A stretch of DNA of 64,000 bases, taken from Gammaproteobacteria bacterium. Its GTDB lineage: Bacteria > Pseudomonadota > Gammaproteobacteria > Pseudomonadales > UBA5518. The notes under the pieces are model-generated. The model did not search any database. It was not told the origin of the DNA and saw only the letters and a list, made by a program, of their open reading frames with translations. The position numbers were made by a program, and so were the translations under genes. This document shows, in pieces, positions 25,572 to 34,158 of this stretch (position 1 is the first letter of the stretch; each line of letters opens with the position of its first letter). The DNA is taken from positions 1-64,000 of the forward strand of contig JADKDK010000009.1 of NCBI GenBank assembly GCA_016718385.1, in the 5' to 3' direction.

Positions 25572-26273
25572 TCAGTCGGCCAGCGCCGCGTAGACGTTCT
25601 GCACGTCGTCGTCGGCGTCCAGCGCCTCGAGGAAGGCCTCTACCTCCGCCCGCGCCGTCTCGTCGAGCTTCACCGGGTTGTTGGGTCGGTAGCCCAGCAC
25701 GGCGGACTGCACCGTGAAGCCGAAATTGGGCAGCGCACGCGTCACGGCGTCGAGATCCGTGGGATCGGTCAGGAACAGCGTGACGTTGTCCTGCGCTGGC
25801 TCGAGATCCTGCGCGCCGGCCTCGATGGCCGCCACCTCGGGATCCGCGTCCGGTGTGTTGGGCGTGGCCTCGATCATGCCGAGGTACTTGAAATCCCACG
25901 ACACCGAGCCCGAGTTGCCCAGCTGTCCCTTGCGAAACAGCATGCGCACGCTCATCGCGGCGCGGTTCTTGTTGTCGGTGAGGCACTCGACGATCACCGG
26001 CACCTGGTGCGGCGCGAAACCCTCGTAGGTCACCAGCTCGTAGTTCACCTGCTCGTCGAGCAGCCCCGCGCCCTTCTTGATCGCGCGCTCCAGCGTGTCA
26101 CGCGGCATCGAGGCGCGCCGGGCCTGCTCGACCGCCTTGCGCAGCCGCGGGTTGGAATCGGGATCGGCGCCGGTGCGCGCCGCCACCATGATTTCCTTCG
26201 CCAGCTTGGTGAAGATGCGGCCCTTCGTCGCCGCCGCGTCGGCGCGGCCCTTGGCTTTCCACTGAGCGCCCAT
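25572..26273 (-). CDS. YebC/PmpR family DNA-binding/translation regulatory protein
   Basis: A 233-residue member of the YebC/PmpR/TACO1 family. The ATG at 26273 is preceded by GGAAGG; earlier in-frame sequence is non-coding. Signature stretches are GAQWKAKGRADAAATKGRIF (the family usually has HSKWANIKHRK), RTGADPDSNPRLRKAVEQAR, ASMPRDTLERAIKKG and the acidic domain 3. The first 20 residues depart from the common GHSKW start, which places it in the YebC_II-like subgroup. Family members act as transcriptional regulators or relieve ribosome stalling at proline runs. A perfect TATAAT lies 29 bases upstream of the start. Confidence 0.9.
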   Translation of the reverse strand: MGAQWKAKGRADAAATKGRIFTKLAKEIMVAARTGADPDSNPRLRKAVEQARRASMPRDTLERAIKKGAGLLDEQVNYELVTYEGFAPHQVPVIVECLTDNKNRAAMSVRMLFRKGQLGNSGSVSWDFKYLGMIEATPNTPDADPEVAAIEAGAQDLEPAQDNVTLFLTDPTDLDAVTRALPNFGFTVQSAVLGYRPNNPVKLDETARAEVEAFLEALDADDDVQNVYAALAD

Positions 26274-26301
26274 GATGCCTTCCCCCTGAAAAAACCGCGC
26301 A

Positions 26302-26307
26302 ATTATA
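26302..26307 (-). promoter_or_regulatory. -10 element upstream of the yebC-like gene
   Basis: TATAAT on the minus strand at 26307-26302 stands out in GC-rich sequence, 29 bases before the ATG. No good -35 hexamer is seen 16-18 bases further upstream. Confidence 0.45.
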
Positions 26308-26376
26308 GAGCCCCTCGGGCGGCGCGCCACCCTCTGGATGCAGGGGCGGGCGCGGCGCTGACCGGCCGGCGGCGGC

Positions 26377-28056
26377 CTACAACTCCGCCTGCAACGCATC
26401 CACCGCGTGGGCCAGCGTCGGGAACTGGCGCACCTTGATGGGGCGCAGCTCATCCATGCCGGTCTTTTCGCGCCACTCCATGAGCTCCGTTTCTCGCCCC
26501 GCGATGACGATCTGCACGCCTCGCGCCAGCAGTTCCTGGTCCAGTTCGCGCAACGTCGCGCGCCCCGTCACGTCGTGGCCCGTGATCGGGATGGCGTCGA
26601 TCACGAAGAAGCGCAAACCCGCCCCCGCCGCCTCCACCGCGTGCCGTGCCTCCTGCCTGAAATAGGGCGCGTTGAAGAACACGACGGGGCCGTTGAAGCG
26701 GAACAGGCACAGTCCCGGCACGGTGAGGGCCTGCGCGTGGCGTTCGATGCTGTGGAACCCTTTGCCCTCGATGCGACCCAGCACCTCGCAGGTCGGGCGC
26801 GCCACCATGCGCACGAAGCGCAGCATGGCCAGGATCACCGCGAACGCGATCGCGTCGATCGCGCCGACCGCCACCACGCCGAGCGTCGCGACCAGGCAGA
26901 TCGCGAACTCGCTCTTCGACTCGTGCCACAGCATGCGCACTTCGGCGATGTCCACCAGCGAGAACGCCGCCATCACCAGCACGGCGCCCAGCGCGGCGTC
27001 CGGCACGTACTGCAGGGGGCCGGTCAGGAACAGCAGCACCAGCGCAATCGTCATCGCCGCCACCAGCCCCGCGACCTGCGTGCGCCCGCCCGCGGCGTCG
27101 CTCATGGCCGTGCGCGAGTCGGCGCCGCTCACCGCGAACCCGCCCGATATCGAGGCGGCGATGTTGGCCGCGCCCAGCGCCGCGAGATCGCGGTCGGCAT
27201 CGATCTCGTAGCCGTTCTTCGCGGCGAAGCTGCGCGAGGTGAGCATGAGGCTGGTGAAGGCGATCAGCGCGATACCCGCCGCGTCGGCCAGCAACGGCTT
27301 CAGCGCCGACAGCGGCACACCGGGGAACGTCAGCGCGGGCAGGCCCGCGGGCACCTCGCCGACGGTGCGCACGCCCCGTTCATCCAGCCCCAGCACCGCG
27401 ACGGCCGCTGCGGCGAGCACCATCACCACCAGCGCGGCCGGCACGCGCCGCAATACCTTCGGCGCCAGCAGCAGCACCACGAAGGAGGCGAGCCCCACCG
27501 CCAGCGTGGGCCAGTGCGTGAGGCCGATCTTCTGCGCGATCTCCAGCGCGCGCGGCACGATGCCGCCCGCCTCGACCGGGAAACCGAGGATCTTCCCCAG
27601 CTGCCCCAACGCGATGGTCAACGCGATGCCGTTCATGAATCCCACGAGGATGGGGCGCGACAGGAAATCGGCCAGCACGCCGAGCTTCAGCAAGCTCGCG
27701 CCGATGCACAGCACGCCCGCCAGGAAGGCCAGCGTCAGCGACAGCGCCATGTACAGCTGGGCGTCGCCCGCTGCCAGTGGCGCCACCGAGGCGGCCACCA
27801 GCGTGCAGGTGGCCGCATCCGGTCCGACCACGAGCTGGCGCGAGGAGCCGAACAGCGCGTAGGCAAACAGGGGCAGGATACTCGCGTAGAGCCCCACCAC
27901 CGGGCTGAAGCCGGCGAGCGCCGCGTAGGCGACACCGACCGGCAGCGCCACCGCGGCCACCGACAGGCCGGCGCGCAGGTCGTGCGGGAAGTCCTGGCGC
28001 CGGTAACGCGCCAGCATCAGCAGCCCCGGCGCGATGCGGGTCAACCGGCCGCTCAT
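26377..28056 (-). CDS. SulP family anion transporter with STAS domain
   Basis: A 559-residue inner-membrane anion transporter. Start at the ATG at 28056, overlapping the stop of the upstream HTH gene (TGA 28053-28055). The transporter domain shows the SulP signature AAVALPVGVAYAALAGFSPV, then VGLYASILPLFAYALFGSSR with VVGPDAATC, and about ten further membrane segments. The C-terminal STAS domain runs from about residue 440 (LCLFRFNGPVVFFNAPYF, then FVIDAIPITGHDVTGR). SulP proteins carry sulfate, bicarbonate or dicarboxylates. Sulfate is attractive because a PAPS cassette is on the same contig, but the genes are 14 kb apart and the substrate is not readable. Confidence 0.9.
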   Translation of the reverse strand: MSGRLTRIAPGLLMLARYRRQDFPHDLRAGLSVAAVALPVGVAYAALAGFSPVVGLYASILPLFAYALFGSSRQLVVGPDAATCTLVAASVAPLAAGDAQLYMALSLTLAFLAGVLCIGASLLKLGVLADFLSRPILVGFMNGIALTIALGQLGKILGFPVEAGGIVPRALEIAQKIGLTHWPTLAVGLASFVVLLLAPKVLRRVPAALVVMVLAAAAVAVLGLDERGVRTVGEVPAGLPALTFPGVPLSALKPLLADAAGIALIAFTSLMLTSRSFAAKNGYEIDADRDLAALGAANIAASISGGFAVSGADSRTAMSDAAGGRTQVAGLVAAMTIALVLLFLTGPLQYVPDAALGAVLVMAAFSLVDIAEVRMLWHESKSEFAICLVATLGVVAVGAIDAIAFAVILAMLRFVRMVARPTCEVLGRIEGKGFHSIERHAQALTVPGLCLFRFNGPVVFFNAPYFRQEARHAVEAAGAGLRFFVIDAIPITGHDVTGRATLRELDQELLARGVQIVIAGRETELMEWREKTGMDELRPIKVRQFPTLAHAVDALQAEL

Positions 28057-28349
28057 TGTGCGCCCACCGCCGCGAGCAGGTCGTCGAAATGCGCCGCGAC
28101 CCAGCGCGGGTCGTGATCGCCCCAGTCGCGGATCGCGTAATGGCCGTGGCGATGCTTCGGGCCCTGCTGCACGAACTCGCACGCGATGCCGATGTCCGCG
28201 AGATCCGCGATGCAGTCCTGCAGCGTGCGCCGCGGCATGCCGGTGGCCGCCTCCAGCGCACGCAGGTCATGCGGCTCGCGCGCGATGAGGTGCGCCACGC
28301 AGAGCTTGCGGCAGTAGGCCCTGCGCTGCTTGCTGACCGGCTGATTCAT
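28053..28349 (-). CDS. small winged helix-turn-helix protein
   Basis: A 98-residue protein whose centre is an HTH: LRALEAATGMPRRTLQDCIA (about residues 29-48) followed by a wing (KHRHGHYAIRDWG). It begins with a Lys/Arg-rich helix containing three Cys/His residues (RAYCRKLCVAHLI). Similar small proteins are widespread in Pseudomonas and relatives, annotated only as HTH-containing. Its TGA overlaps the SulP start by ATGA, so the two are co-translated and the protein may regulate the transporter gene (inference). Confidence 0.78.
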   Translation of the reverse strand: MNQPVSKQRRAYCRKLCVAHLIAREPHDLRALEAATGMPRRTLQDCIADLADIGIACEFVQQGPKHRHGHYAIRDWGDHDPRWVAAHFDDLLAAVGAQ

Positions 28350-28486
28350 CCGTGGAGTACTCCGTTGTCGTGGTGCCCGGGGGCTGCTCGCATGCGGTGC
28401 AGGCTACGCCAGCAAGCGCCTGCCTGGCCATATCCGCGAGCGGACCGGCAGAGCGCGGCGCGGCTGCTTTCGGTTTGGCGGGCGGT

Positions 28487-28492
28487 TATACT
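28487..28492 (+). promoter_or_regulatory. possible -10 element of the DUF481 gene
   Basis: TATACT lies 37 bases before the ATG at 28529 in otherwise GC-rich sequence. The best -35 candidate 17 bases upstream is poor. Confidence 0.35.
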
Positions 28493-28528
28493 TTTAGCGA
28501 TATCGCAAGCAACAGCCGGAGCAACACC

Positions 28529-29563
28529 ATGAAACAGAAGGCATTTTCCCTCGCGCTGGCATCGCTGGCCGTTCTCGGCCTCGGCGCAGCACAGGCCGGA
28601 GCCGACACCGTCTACATGAAGGGCGGCGATCGCCTGAGCGGCACCATCGTCGGCAAGGACGGCGATCTGCTGACGTTGAAGACCGCCTATTCGGAAGCCG
28701 AGATCGTCGTCAACTGGGCCGACGTCGCCTCCGTAGAGACCGACAAGCCTGCCCGCTTCATGCTGAGCGACAAGACGCTCATGGACGCGCAGGCCACGCG
28801 CGCGAGCGAATCCACGGTGACGCTGAAGTCCGGCACGACGGTCACCACGGCGCCGCTCGAGATGAGCGACATCACCTACATCAACCCGCCGCCGCACGTC
28901 AGCGGCGAGGGCGTGAGCACGAGCGGGCGCGCCAATCTCGGCTTCACCGCCAACCGCGGCAACACCGACAACGACCAGCTGTTCTACGACGCCGAGGCCG
29001 TGGCGCGCAGCCTGAAGAACCGCTTCACCATCGGCGCGACCGGCGAGACCAGGAACGAGGAAGGCGAGGAAACCGTGCGCAGGAACCGCGGTTACTTCAA
29101 GTACGACCACTTCCTCAGCGAGAAGTGGTACGCCTACGCCAACACCGACGTGCAGGAAGACAAGTTCAAGGATCTCAACCTGCGCACCACGCTTGGCGGC
29201 GGTGCCGGCTACCAGTTCTTCGAGACCCCGGAACGCAGCCTGGCACTGGAAGGCGGCCTCACCTACGTCAACGAGGACTACGACATCGCCGATGACGAGA
29301 GTTTCGCCGCCGGCCGCTGGGCGTTGCGCTACGCGGAACTGCTGTTCGGCGGCGGGACCGAGTTCTTCCACAACCACGAGGGCATCGTCAGTGTCGAGGA
29401 TCCGGACGACATGATCTTCCGCGCGCAGACGGGCCTGCGTTTCCCGCTGATCGAGAACCTGGCAGCGACGCTGCAGTACAACATCGACTGGCAGAACAAC
29501 CCGCCGGAGGGCTTCGACAGCACCGACTCGAGCTACATCGTCAGCGTCGGCTATCTCTGGTAA
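28529..29563 (+). CDS. DUF481 outer-membrane protein
   Basis: A 344-residue secreted beta-barrel protein. The ATG at 28529 gives a signal peptide (KAFSLALASLAVLGLGAAQAGA); the frame is open upstream to 28352 but unlike coding sequence. Residues about 25-110 form a small SH3-like region (VYMKGGDRLSGTIVGKDGDL). The DUF481 barrel follows, starting GRANLGFTANRGNTDNDQLF, with repeating amphipathic strands and a C-terminal IVSVGYLW ending in an aromatic residue. This family is thought to assemble in the outer membrane of salt-responsive Gammaproteobacteria; transport role unknown. It stands alone, divergent from the HTH-SulP operon. Confidence 0.88.
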   Translation: MKQKAFSLALASLAVLGLGAAQAGADTVYMKGGDRLSGTIVGKDGDLLTLKTAYSEAEIVVNWADVASVETDKPARFMLSDKTLMDAQATRASESTVTLKSGTTVTTAPLEMSDITYINPPPHVSGEGVSTSGRANLGFTANRGNTDNDQLFYDAEAVARSLKNRFTIGATGETRNEEGEETVRRNRGYFKYDHFLSEKWYAYANTDVQEDKFKDLNLRTTLGGGAGYQFFETPERSLALEGGLTYVNEDYDIADDESFAAGRWALRYAELLFGGGTEFFHNHEGIVSVEDPDDMIFRAQTGLRFPLIENLAATLQYNIDWQNNPPEGFDSTDSSYIVSVGYLW

Positions 29564-29927
29564 GTCGGAGCCACGGCCGCAAGGGAGGGCGGGAACCGGG
29601 TTGGCACGGTGCGCGAACGAGCGCTCAAAGCTTGCTCCAGCGCGGCGCCCGTCCTTCCTGGAAGGCCTTCATCGACTCTTCCATGCAGCCGGTGAAGCAG
29701 CCCAGCACCTGGGTGCGGTTCTCGAGCTCCATGGCGTGGCGCAGGCTGGGCGCGTCGAGGTTGGCGCGCAGGCCCTTCTTGGTCATCCACACGCCGTACT
29801 CGCTGTTGGCCGCGATCGCACGCGCCACTTCCCGCGCGCTTTCGAGCAGCATTTCCGGCGCCACGACGCGCGACACCAGGTCAGCGGCTCCGGCAGCATC
29901 AGCCCCTCAGGGCGGCCCTGGTGAAGA

Positions 29928-29945
29928 GGGGGGGGGGGGGGGGGG
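29928..29945. repeat. poly-G run (18 bases), probable assembly artefact
   Basis: Eighteen consecutive G interrupt the enoyl-CoA hydratase gene. The reading frame and about 100 or more coding bases are lost around it. Confidence 0.9.
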
Positions 29946-30122
29946 TCGCTGCGAGCGGCCGCCACCGCCGGCCTGTGGGCACCGCTGTCCATCGTGGATC
30001 GCCACAGGTCGGCGGAACCCGGACTTGGGACGAGCCGAGGTGGCTCATGCCCTCGGTACCGGGAATCGCGCCGGGAGCGGACTCCGCCTTGAGATCCGCG
30101 CCGGGGCGCGCCCGGCCGCGGC

Positions 30123-30138
30123 GGGGGGGGGGGGGGGG
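30123..30138. repeat. poly-G run (16 bases), probable assembly artefact
   Basis: Sixteen consecutive G, with a further seven at 30163-30169, lie in the 5' half of the same gene and coincide with a second frame break. Confidence 0.9.
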
Positions 30139-30270
30139 AGGCGGCGGCCGCCGACGTTCCTCGCGGGGGGGCGTTCAACCCTGGGCGGTTCAGGCGCAGC
30201 CCGGGATGCCGCCTCAGCGGGTGCGCGATCGGGACATGGACTCTCTCCGCTGTCGGCGTGGCGACGGGGC

Positions 30271-31340
30271 TCAGAGCGCGGCTGCGGCCGGCTCGCGCGC
30301 GATGGCGGCGCCGATGGCGGCATAGGTCTCGCTAACCCCGCCGTGCACCAGTTCGTTGTGGCGTGCCCAGACCGCGTAGCGCCACAACGGGTAGGAGCGG
30401 TCGTGCCCCATGCCACCGTGCACGTGCTGGCAACTCGCCGCGACGCGGTGTCCGGCCTCGGCGCACCAGCTCTGCGCCGCCAGCACTTCCAGCGTCGCGA
30501 GCGGCTGGCGGTCGAGCATCGCCGCGGCCGAGTGGCCGAGCAGGCGCAGGTTCATCAGGTCGATCCAGGTGTCCGCCATGCGGTGGCTCACCGACTGGAA
30601 GCTGCCGATCTTCGCGCCGAACTGCTCGCGCTCGGAGACGTAGCGCGTGCTCATCCCGATCATCTCCTCGAGCACGCCGATCTGCACCGCGCAGGTCGCG
30701 GCAATGAGCCGCTCGCGCAACCATTGCGTCAGCTGCGCATCGCCGACCGCGGTCGCGGCGACGCCATCCAGCTGCACGCGCGCGCGCGGTTCGAAGGCCG
30801 TGGTCAGCTGCGACTCGAGGCGAACGCCGGGCTGCGACGGGTCGAGCAGGTAGAGCTGCCATGCGCCGTCATGGCGCGCCGGGAGCAACAGGCGCCGCGC
30901 GCCCTCGGCAAATGCCACCGCGCTCAGCGCGCCCGAGAGCCGCCCGTCCTGCGCACGCAGGCCGTTGCCGGCATCGGTGCGCGCGCTCGCCGCGAGCCAG
31001 CCCTCGCCCGCGAGCAGCTCGTCGAGAGCCGCGTCCGCCCCGCGTGGCGCAGCGCCATCAGCCCGACGCAGTGACCGGGCAGCGGCACCGCGGCCACGGT
31101 CCTGCCCACCTGCTCCAGCACCAGGCAGCTCTCGAAGAAGCCGAGTCCCGCGCCGCCGCGCGCCTCCGGGACGGCGACGGCCGCGAGGCCCGCTTCCACC
31201 AGCTCGGCCCACAGCTGGCGGTCGAGGCGCTGGCCGCCCGCCTCCAGCGCCTTCAGCCGCTCGGGCGTCGAGGCGCGGCGCAGGATCTGCCCCGCCAGGT
31301 TCGCGATGTCCTGCTGGATCTCGTTCAGCGAAAAATCCAT
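30271..31340 (-). CDS. acyl-CoA dehydrogenase family protein, one frameshift
   Basis: A FAD-dependent acyl-CoA dehydrogenase-like protein of about 356 residues. Start ATG at 31340 (MDFSLNEIQQDIANLAGQIL). The N-terminal domain is in frame to VGLMALRHAG near 31045; a shift at the C-rich stretch there leads to the rest (ALDELLAGEGWLAASARTDA onwards). The C-terminal domain has MSTRYVSEREQFGAKIGSFQ with the FAD-contacting Arg and Gln-Phe-Gly, and CQHVHGGMGHDRSYPLWRYA. The usual catalytic Glu segment is not obvious, a trait of one subunit in heteromeric FadE pairs. It is 13 bases downstream of the second dehydrogenase gene. Confidence 0.82.
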
Positions 31341-31353
31341 GGTCCTTTCCCGC

Positions 31354-32538
31354 TCAGCGTTTGGCACGTTGCAGACCGAGCCCGAACTGGGCTATCAGGT
31401 CGCGCTGGATTTCATTGGCTCCGCCGCCGAAGCCGTAAACGGGCACCGCGCGATAGATCTGCTCGGGCAGGGCCTCGAGCAGGGCACCGGCCGAGCCGCG
31501 CCGCAGCAGCGCGTCCGGGCCCAGCACTTCCATCATCAGGCGGTAGCACTGCAGGAAGCACTCGTAGCCGTAGACCTTCACCGCCGAGGCCTCGGCCGGA
31601 TGCGGGTTGCCCTGCGCGATGGCCCAGGCCTGCTTGCGGCAGGCGAGCTGCAGCGCGCGCAGGCCGGCGTAGATGCGGCCCACGGCGCCCTGCACCCAGG
31701 GCAGATCGATCAGCCGCCGTCCCTCCTCGTCGCAATGGCCCTGCACGTATTCGAGTACCTGCGAGTACAGCATGTTGGCGGTACCGGGGTTCATCAAGGT
31801 CAGGCGTTCACGGTTCAGCTGGCTGGTGATCACCTGCCAGCCGCGGTTCTCGCCGCCGACCAGGTGGCTCACCGGCACGCGCACGTTGTCGTAATAGGTG
31901 GCATTGGTCTCGCCGTCCGCCACGGTGTGGATCGGGGTGCGCGAGAATCCTGGACTGTCCGTGGGCACCAGCAGCATCGAGATGCCCTTGTGACGTGGGT
32001 GCGTCTCGGGGTCACCGGTGCGCACCGCGAGGAACACGTAGTCCGCAACGTGCGCCAGCGAGGTGAACACCTTCTGCCCCGAGACGAGGTAGTGATCGCC
32101 CTCACGCACGGCGCGCGTCTTCAGCGACGCAAGGTCGGTGCCCGACTGCGGCTCGGTATAGCCGATCGCCATCACGATCTCGCCACCGAGGATGCCCGGC
32201 AGCACCTTGCGCTTGAGCTCGTCGCCGGCGAATTCCGCGATCGCCGGCCCCACCGACTCCGGGGTCAGGTACGGGAACGGAAAACCCGAGCGCGTGACCT
32301 CCTCGATGAAGATGTACTGCTCGATCGGACCGAGCCCGCGGCCGCCCCACTCCACCGGCCAGCCCAGCCCGATCCAGCCGTCGCCACCCATCCGGCGCAG
32401 TGCGGCGCGCCACAGCGGACCGCCCCCCTCGCTGCTCAGCGACAATTCGGCCCTGAGCTCGGGCGTCATCAACGCCACCATGTAGGTGGCCAGTTCGCGC
32501 CGCAGCGCTTCCTGGGCGGGAGTGAATGCGGTATCCAT
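31354..32538 (-). CDS. acyl-CoA dehydrogenase
   Basis: A 394-residue acyl-CoA dehydrogenase, start ATG at 32538 (MDTAFTPAQEALRRELATYM). The middle domain carries the family signature MAIGYTEPQSGTDLASLKTR (about residues 122-141) and YLVSGQKVFTSLAHVADYVF. The C-terminal domain ends YGFGGGANEIQRDLIAQFGL, matching the FAD/tetramer motif. The first dehydrogenase of a same-strand run with a second dehydrogenase-like gene and an enoyl-CoA hydratase, i.e. beta-oxidation order. In actinobacteria such neighbouring unequal FadE pairs form heteromers acting on steroid side chains; that role here is inference. Confidence 0.9.
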   Translation of the reverse strand: MDTAFTPAQEALRRELATYMVALMTPELRAELSLSSEGGGPLWRAALRRMGGDGWIGLGWPVEWGGRGLGPIEQYIFIEEVTRSGFPFPYLTPESVGPAIAEFAGDELKRKVLPGILGGEIVMAIGYTEPQSGTDLASLKTRAVREGDHYLVSGQKVFTSLAHVADYVFLAVRTGDPETHPRHKGISMLLVPTDSPGFSRTPIHTVADGETNATYYDNVRVPVSHLVGGENRGWQVITSQLNRERLTLMNPGTANMLYSQVLEYVQGHCDEEGRRLIDLPWVQGAVGRIYAGLRALQLACRKQAWAIAQGNPHPAEASAVKVYGYECFLQCYRLMMEVLGPDALLRRGSAGALLEALPEQIYRAVPVYGFGGGANEIQRDLIAQFGLGLQRAKR

Positions 32539-32685
32539 GGGTTGCCTCGGCTTCGCGCGGAAAATTTTCCTCGGGCCGCATGTTAAGAGCGCTGCCGCCC
32601 CGCGTCGATGACGACAGGAGACAGGCGCGACTGACAAATTCGCGCAGACACGGATACCCGTAGCGGATCGCGGTGCCAGAAACGC

Positions 32686-32713
32686 GAAAGGCGGGACCGT
32701 TGCCGGCCCCGCC
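32686..32713 (-). terminator. hairpin at the 3' end of the TonB operon
   Basis: Arms AAGGCGGG (32686-32693) and CCCGCCTT (32706-32713) form a stem 66 bases past the last gene of the minus-strand TonB operon; the minus-strand continuation is TTTCGCGTTTC, a weak T tract. Confidence 0.55.
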
Positions 32714-32778
32714 TTCCGATCCGGCCGTAGCCGGTTGTCAGATCTTGTCCTTGCGCCGCGCCTCGCCCAGCGGACGGG

Positions 32779-34158
32779 TCAGGAACGGGTGCTTTGGGCC
32801 AGCTGGTCAGCGAGCAGCGCCTGGCTCTGCTCGTCGAGGATCTGCGTGATCCCGTTGGACAACGCCGTCAAACCCTGGTTCAGGAACAGCAGCGGGATGG
32901 CAATACCCAGACCCAGCACCGTCGCGATCATCGCCTGGCCGATGCCGTGCGCCATCAGTTTCGGATCGCTCGATCCGGAAGCGGTGATGGCATGGAAGGT
33001 GATGATCATCCCGATAACGGTACCAACCAGGCCGAGCAGCGGACCGGCCGCAACCAGCAGGCGCAGGAACGACTGGAAGCGCTGCAGCTTCGGCACCTCG
33101 CGCAGGACCGCTTCCGACAACCGCAGCTCCGCGACCTCCGCGCTCGAGGGTTCCTTGCCGTCGCCGCGGAAAGCCAGCAACACGCGCCCGAGCGGGTTGT
33201 TCTTGTTCGGATTCGACAGGTTGCGCAGTTGCGCCGCCACCGAAGCCCGCGTGATGAACAGGTAGATGTACTGGCCCAGCGCGTTCAGCGCGCCGATCAG
33301 GCCCACGAGCACGATGACGTAACCGACCACTTCACCATGCTGGATGCGTTCGACCAGGTTCGGGCGTTCCGCAACCATGCCGAGAAGCGGCCCGCGCGAG
33401 GGATCGACCAGCGCCTTGACATGCCCTTCGGTCGCTTCCTGCAGGTCTTCCGCGATGCCGGTACGACGCGGGCCGAGCTGGCGCGGCATCACCGAGAGCT
33501 GGTTCTGCGTCGGATCGTAGGCCAGGTAATTGCCATCGGATACCGCCGTGAACGGACCCACCCGAACCACTTCCGCGGGCGCAACCGTGCCATCGGGCTG
33601 CTTCACGTCCGCGGTGAAGCGCCTGACCTTGCCGTTCTCGGTCATTTCGCGCTGCAGTTCGAACCACATCCGCTCGAGTTCGGCGAAGGACGGCAACTCC
33701 TTCGCCGCCGCGATGCGGCGCATCAGTTCCTCGCGGCTCTCCTCGCCTTCGGCAGCCGGGAACTGCACCGTCAGCAGCGACTGGTTCAGCACCGTCGCGG
33801 AATCGCCGGCGACCTGGCGCGTCACCCCGAACAGTTCGCCCAGGTTGCCCTGGTACTGGTGCAACAACTCGCGCATCTCCTCGATGCGCTCGGAACGCTG
33901 GTCGAATTCAGCGCTCAGCGAATTGCTGCGGGCTTCCGCGCGATTGCGCCGTGCGACCGCGTCTGTGGCCATCTGCTCCTGCTTCGCCATTTCGGCGCGC
34001 TGCTCCGCCTCGCGCTGGGACCAGATCTTCGCCTCGCGCTCGCGCATCTGCTGCGCCTGGCGCTGCAGTTCGCCCATCGAGACCGCCGCGGTCGCTTCCA
34101 CCGCGGGAACCAGCAAGCAAAGTGCGCCAAAGCCCAGCACCAATCCGCGCAGATTCAT
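32779..34158 (-). CDS. MotA/TolQ/ExbB proton channel family protein with periplasmic coiled coil (copy 2)
   Basis: A 459-residue TtpC-like protein that helps energise TonB. It has a signal peptide (LVLGFGALCLLVPAVEATAA), a long Gln/Glu/Arg-rich coiled coil (about residues 25-110) that is periplasmic, a middle region with GVTRQVAGDSATVLNQSLL, then a membrane segment (VIVLVGLIGALNALGQYIYL) and the ExbB/TolQ core with LLVAAGPLLGLVGTVIGMII and GIGQAMIATVLGLGIAIPLL. It is about 70 residues per block similar to the copy at 38.1-39.5 kb. Start ATG at 34156-34158 overlaps the stop of the DUF3450 gene by one base (TGATG). It is the last gene of the operon. Confidence 0.88.
   Translation of the reverse strand: MNLRGLVLGFGALCLLVPAVEATAAVSMGELQRQAQQMREREAKIWSQREAEQRAEMAKQEQMATDAVARRNRAEARSNSLSAEFDQRSERIEEMRELLHQYQGNLGELFGVTRQVAGDSATVLNQSLLTVQFPAAEGEESREELMRRIAAAKELPSFAELERMWFELQREMTENGKVRRFTADVKQPDGTVAPAEVVRVGPFTAVSDGNYLAYDPTQNQLSVMPRQLGPRRTGIAEDLQEATEGHVKALVDPSRGPLLGMVAERPNLVERIQHGEVVGYVIVLVGLIGALNALGQYIYLFITRASVAAQLRNLSNPNKNNPLGRVLLAFRGDGKEPSSAEVAELRLSEAVLREVPKLQRFQSFLRLLVAAGPLLGLVGTVIGMIITFHAITASGSSDPKLMAHGIGQAMIATVLGLGIAIPLLFLNQGLTALSNGITQILDEQSQALLADQLAQSTRS

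Larger units (their letters stand above)
29625..30237 (-). pseudogene. enoyl-CoA hydratase/isomerase, corrupted by poly-G runs
   Basis: Three readable islands identify a crotonase-fold gene. The C-terminus is clean (VSRVVAPEMLLESAREVA, then MEESMKAFQEGRAPRWSKL) up to about 29890. Between the G runs, about 30115-29975, one minus-strand frame reads GADLKAESAPGAIPGTEG then MSHLGSSQV, matching the crotonase active-site region after xxAGADL. Near 30215-30175 another frame gives GLRLNRPGLNA, the usual N-terminal strand. An ATG at 30235-30237 follows GGAGAGAG. The span of 613 bases is short for a roughly 260-residue enzyme, so sequence is missing at the G runs. This is probably an intact beta-oxidation gene in the organism, in operon order after the acyl-CoA dehydrogenases. 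Confidence 0.7.
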
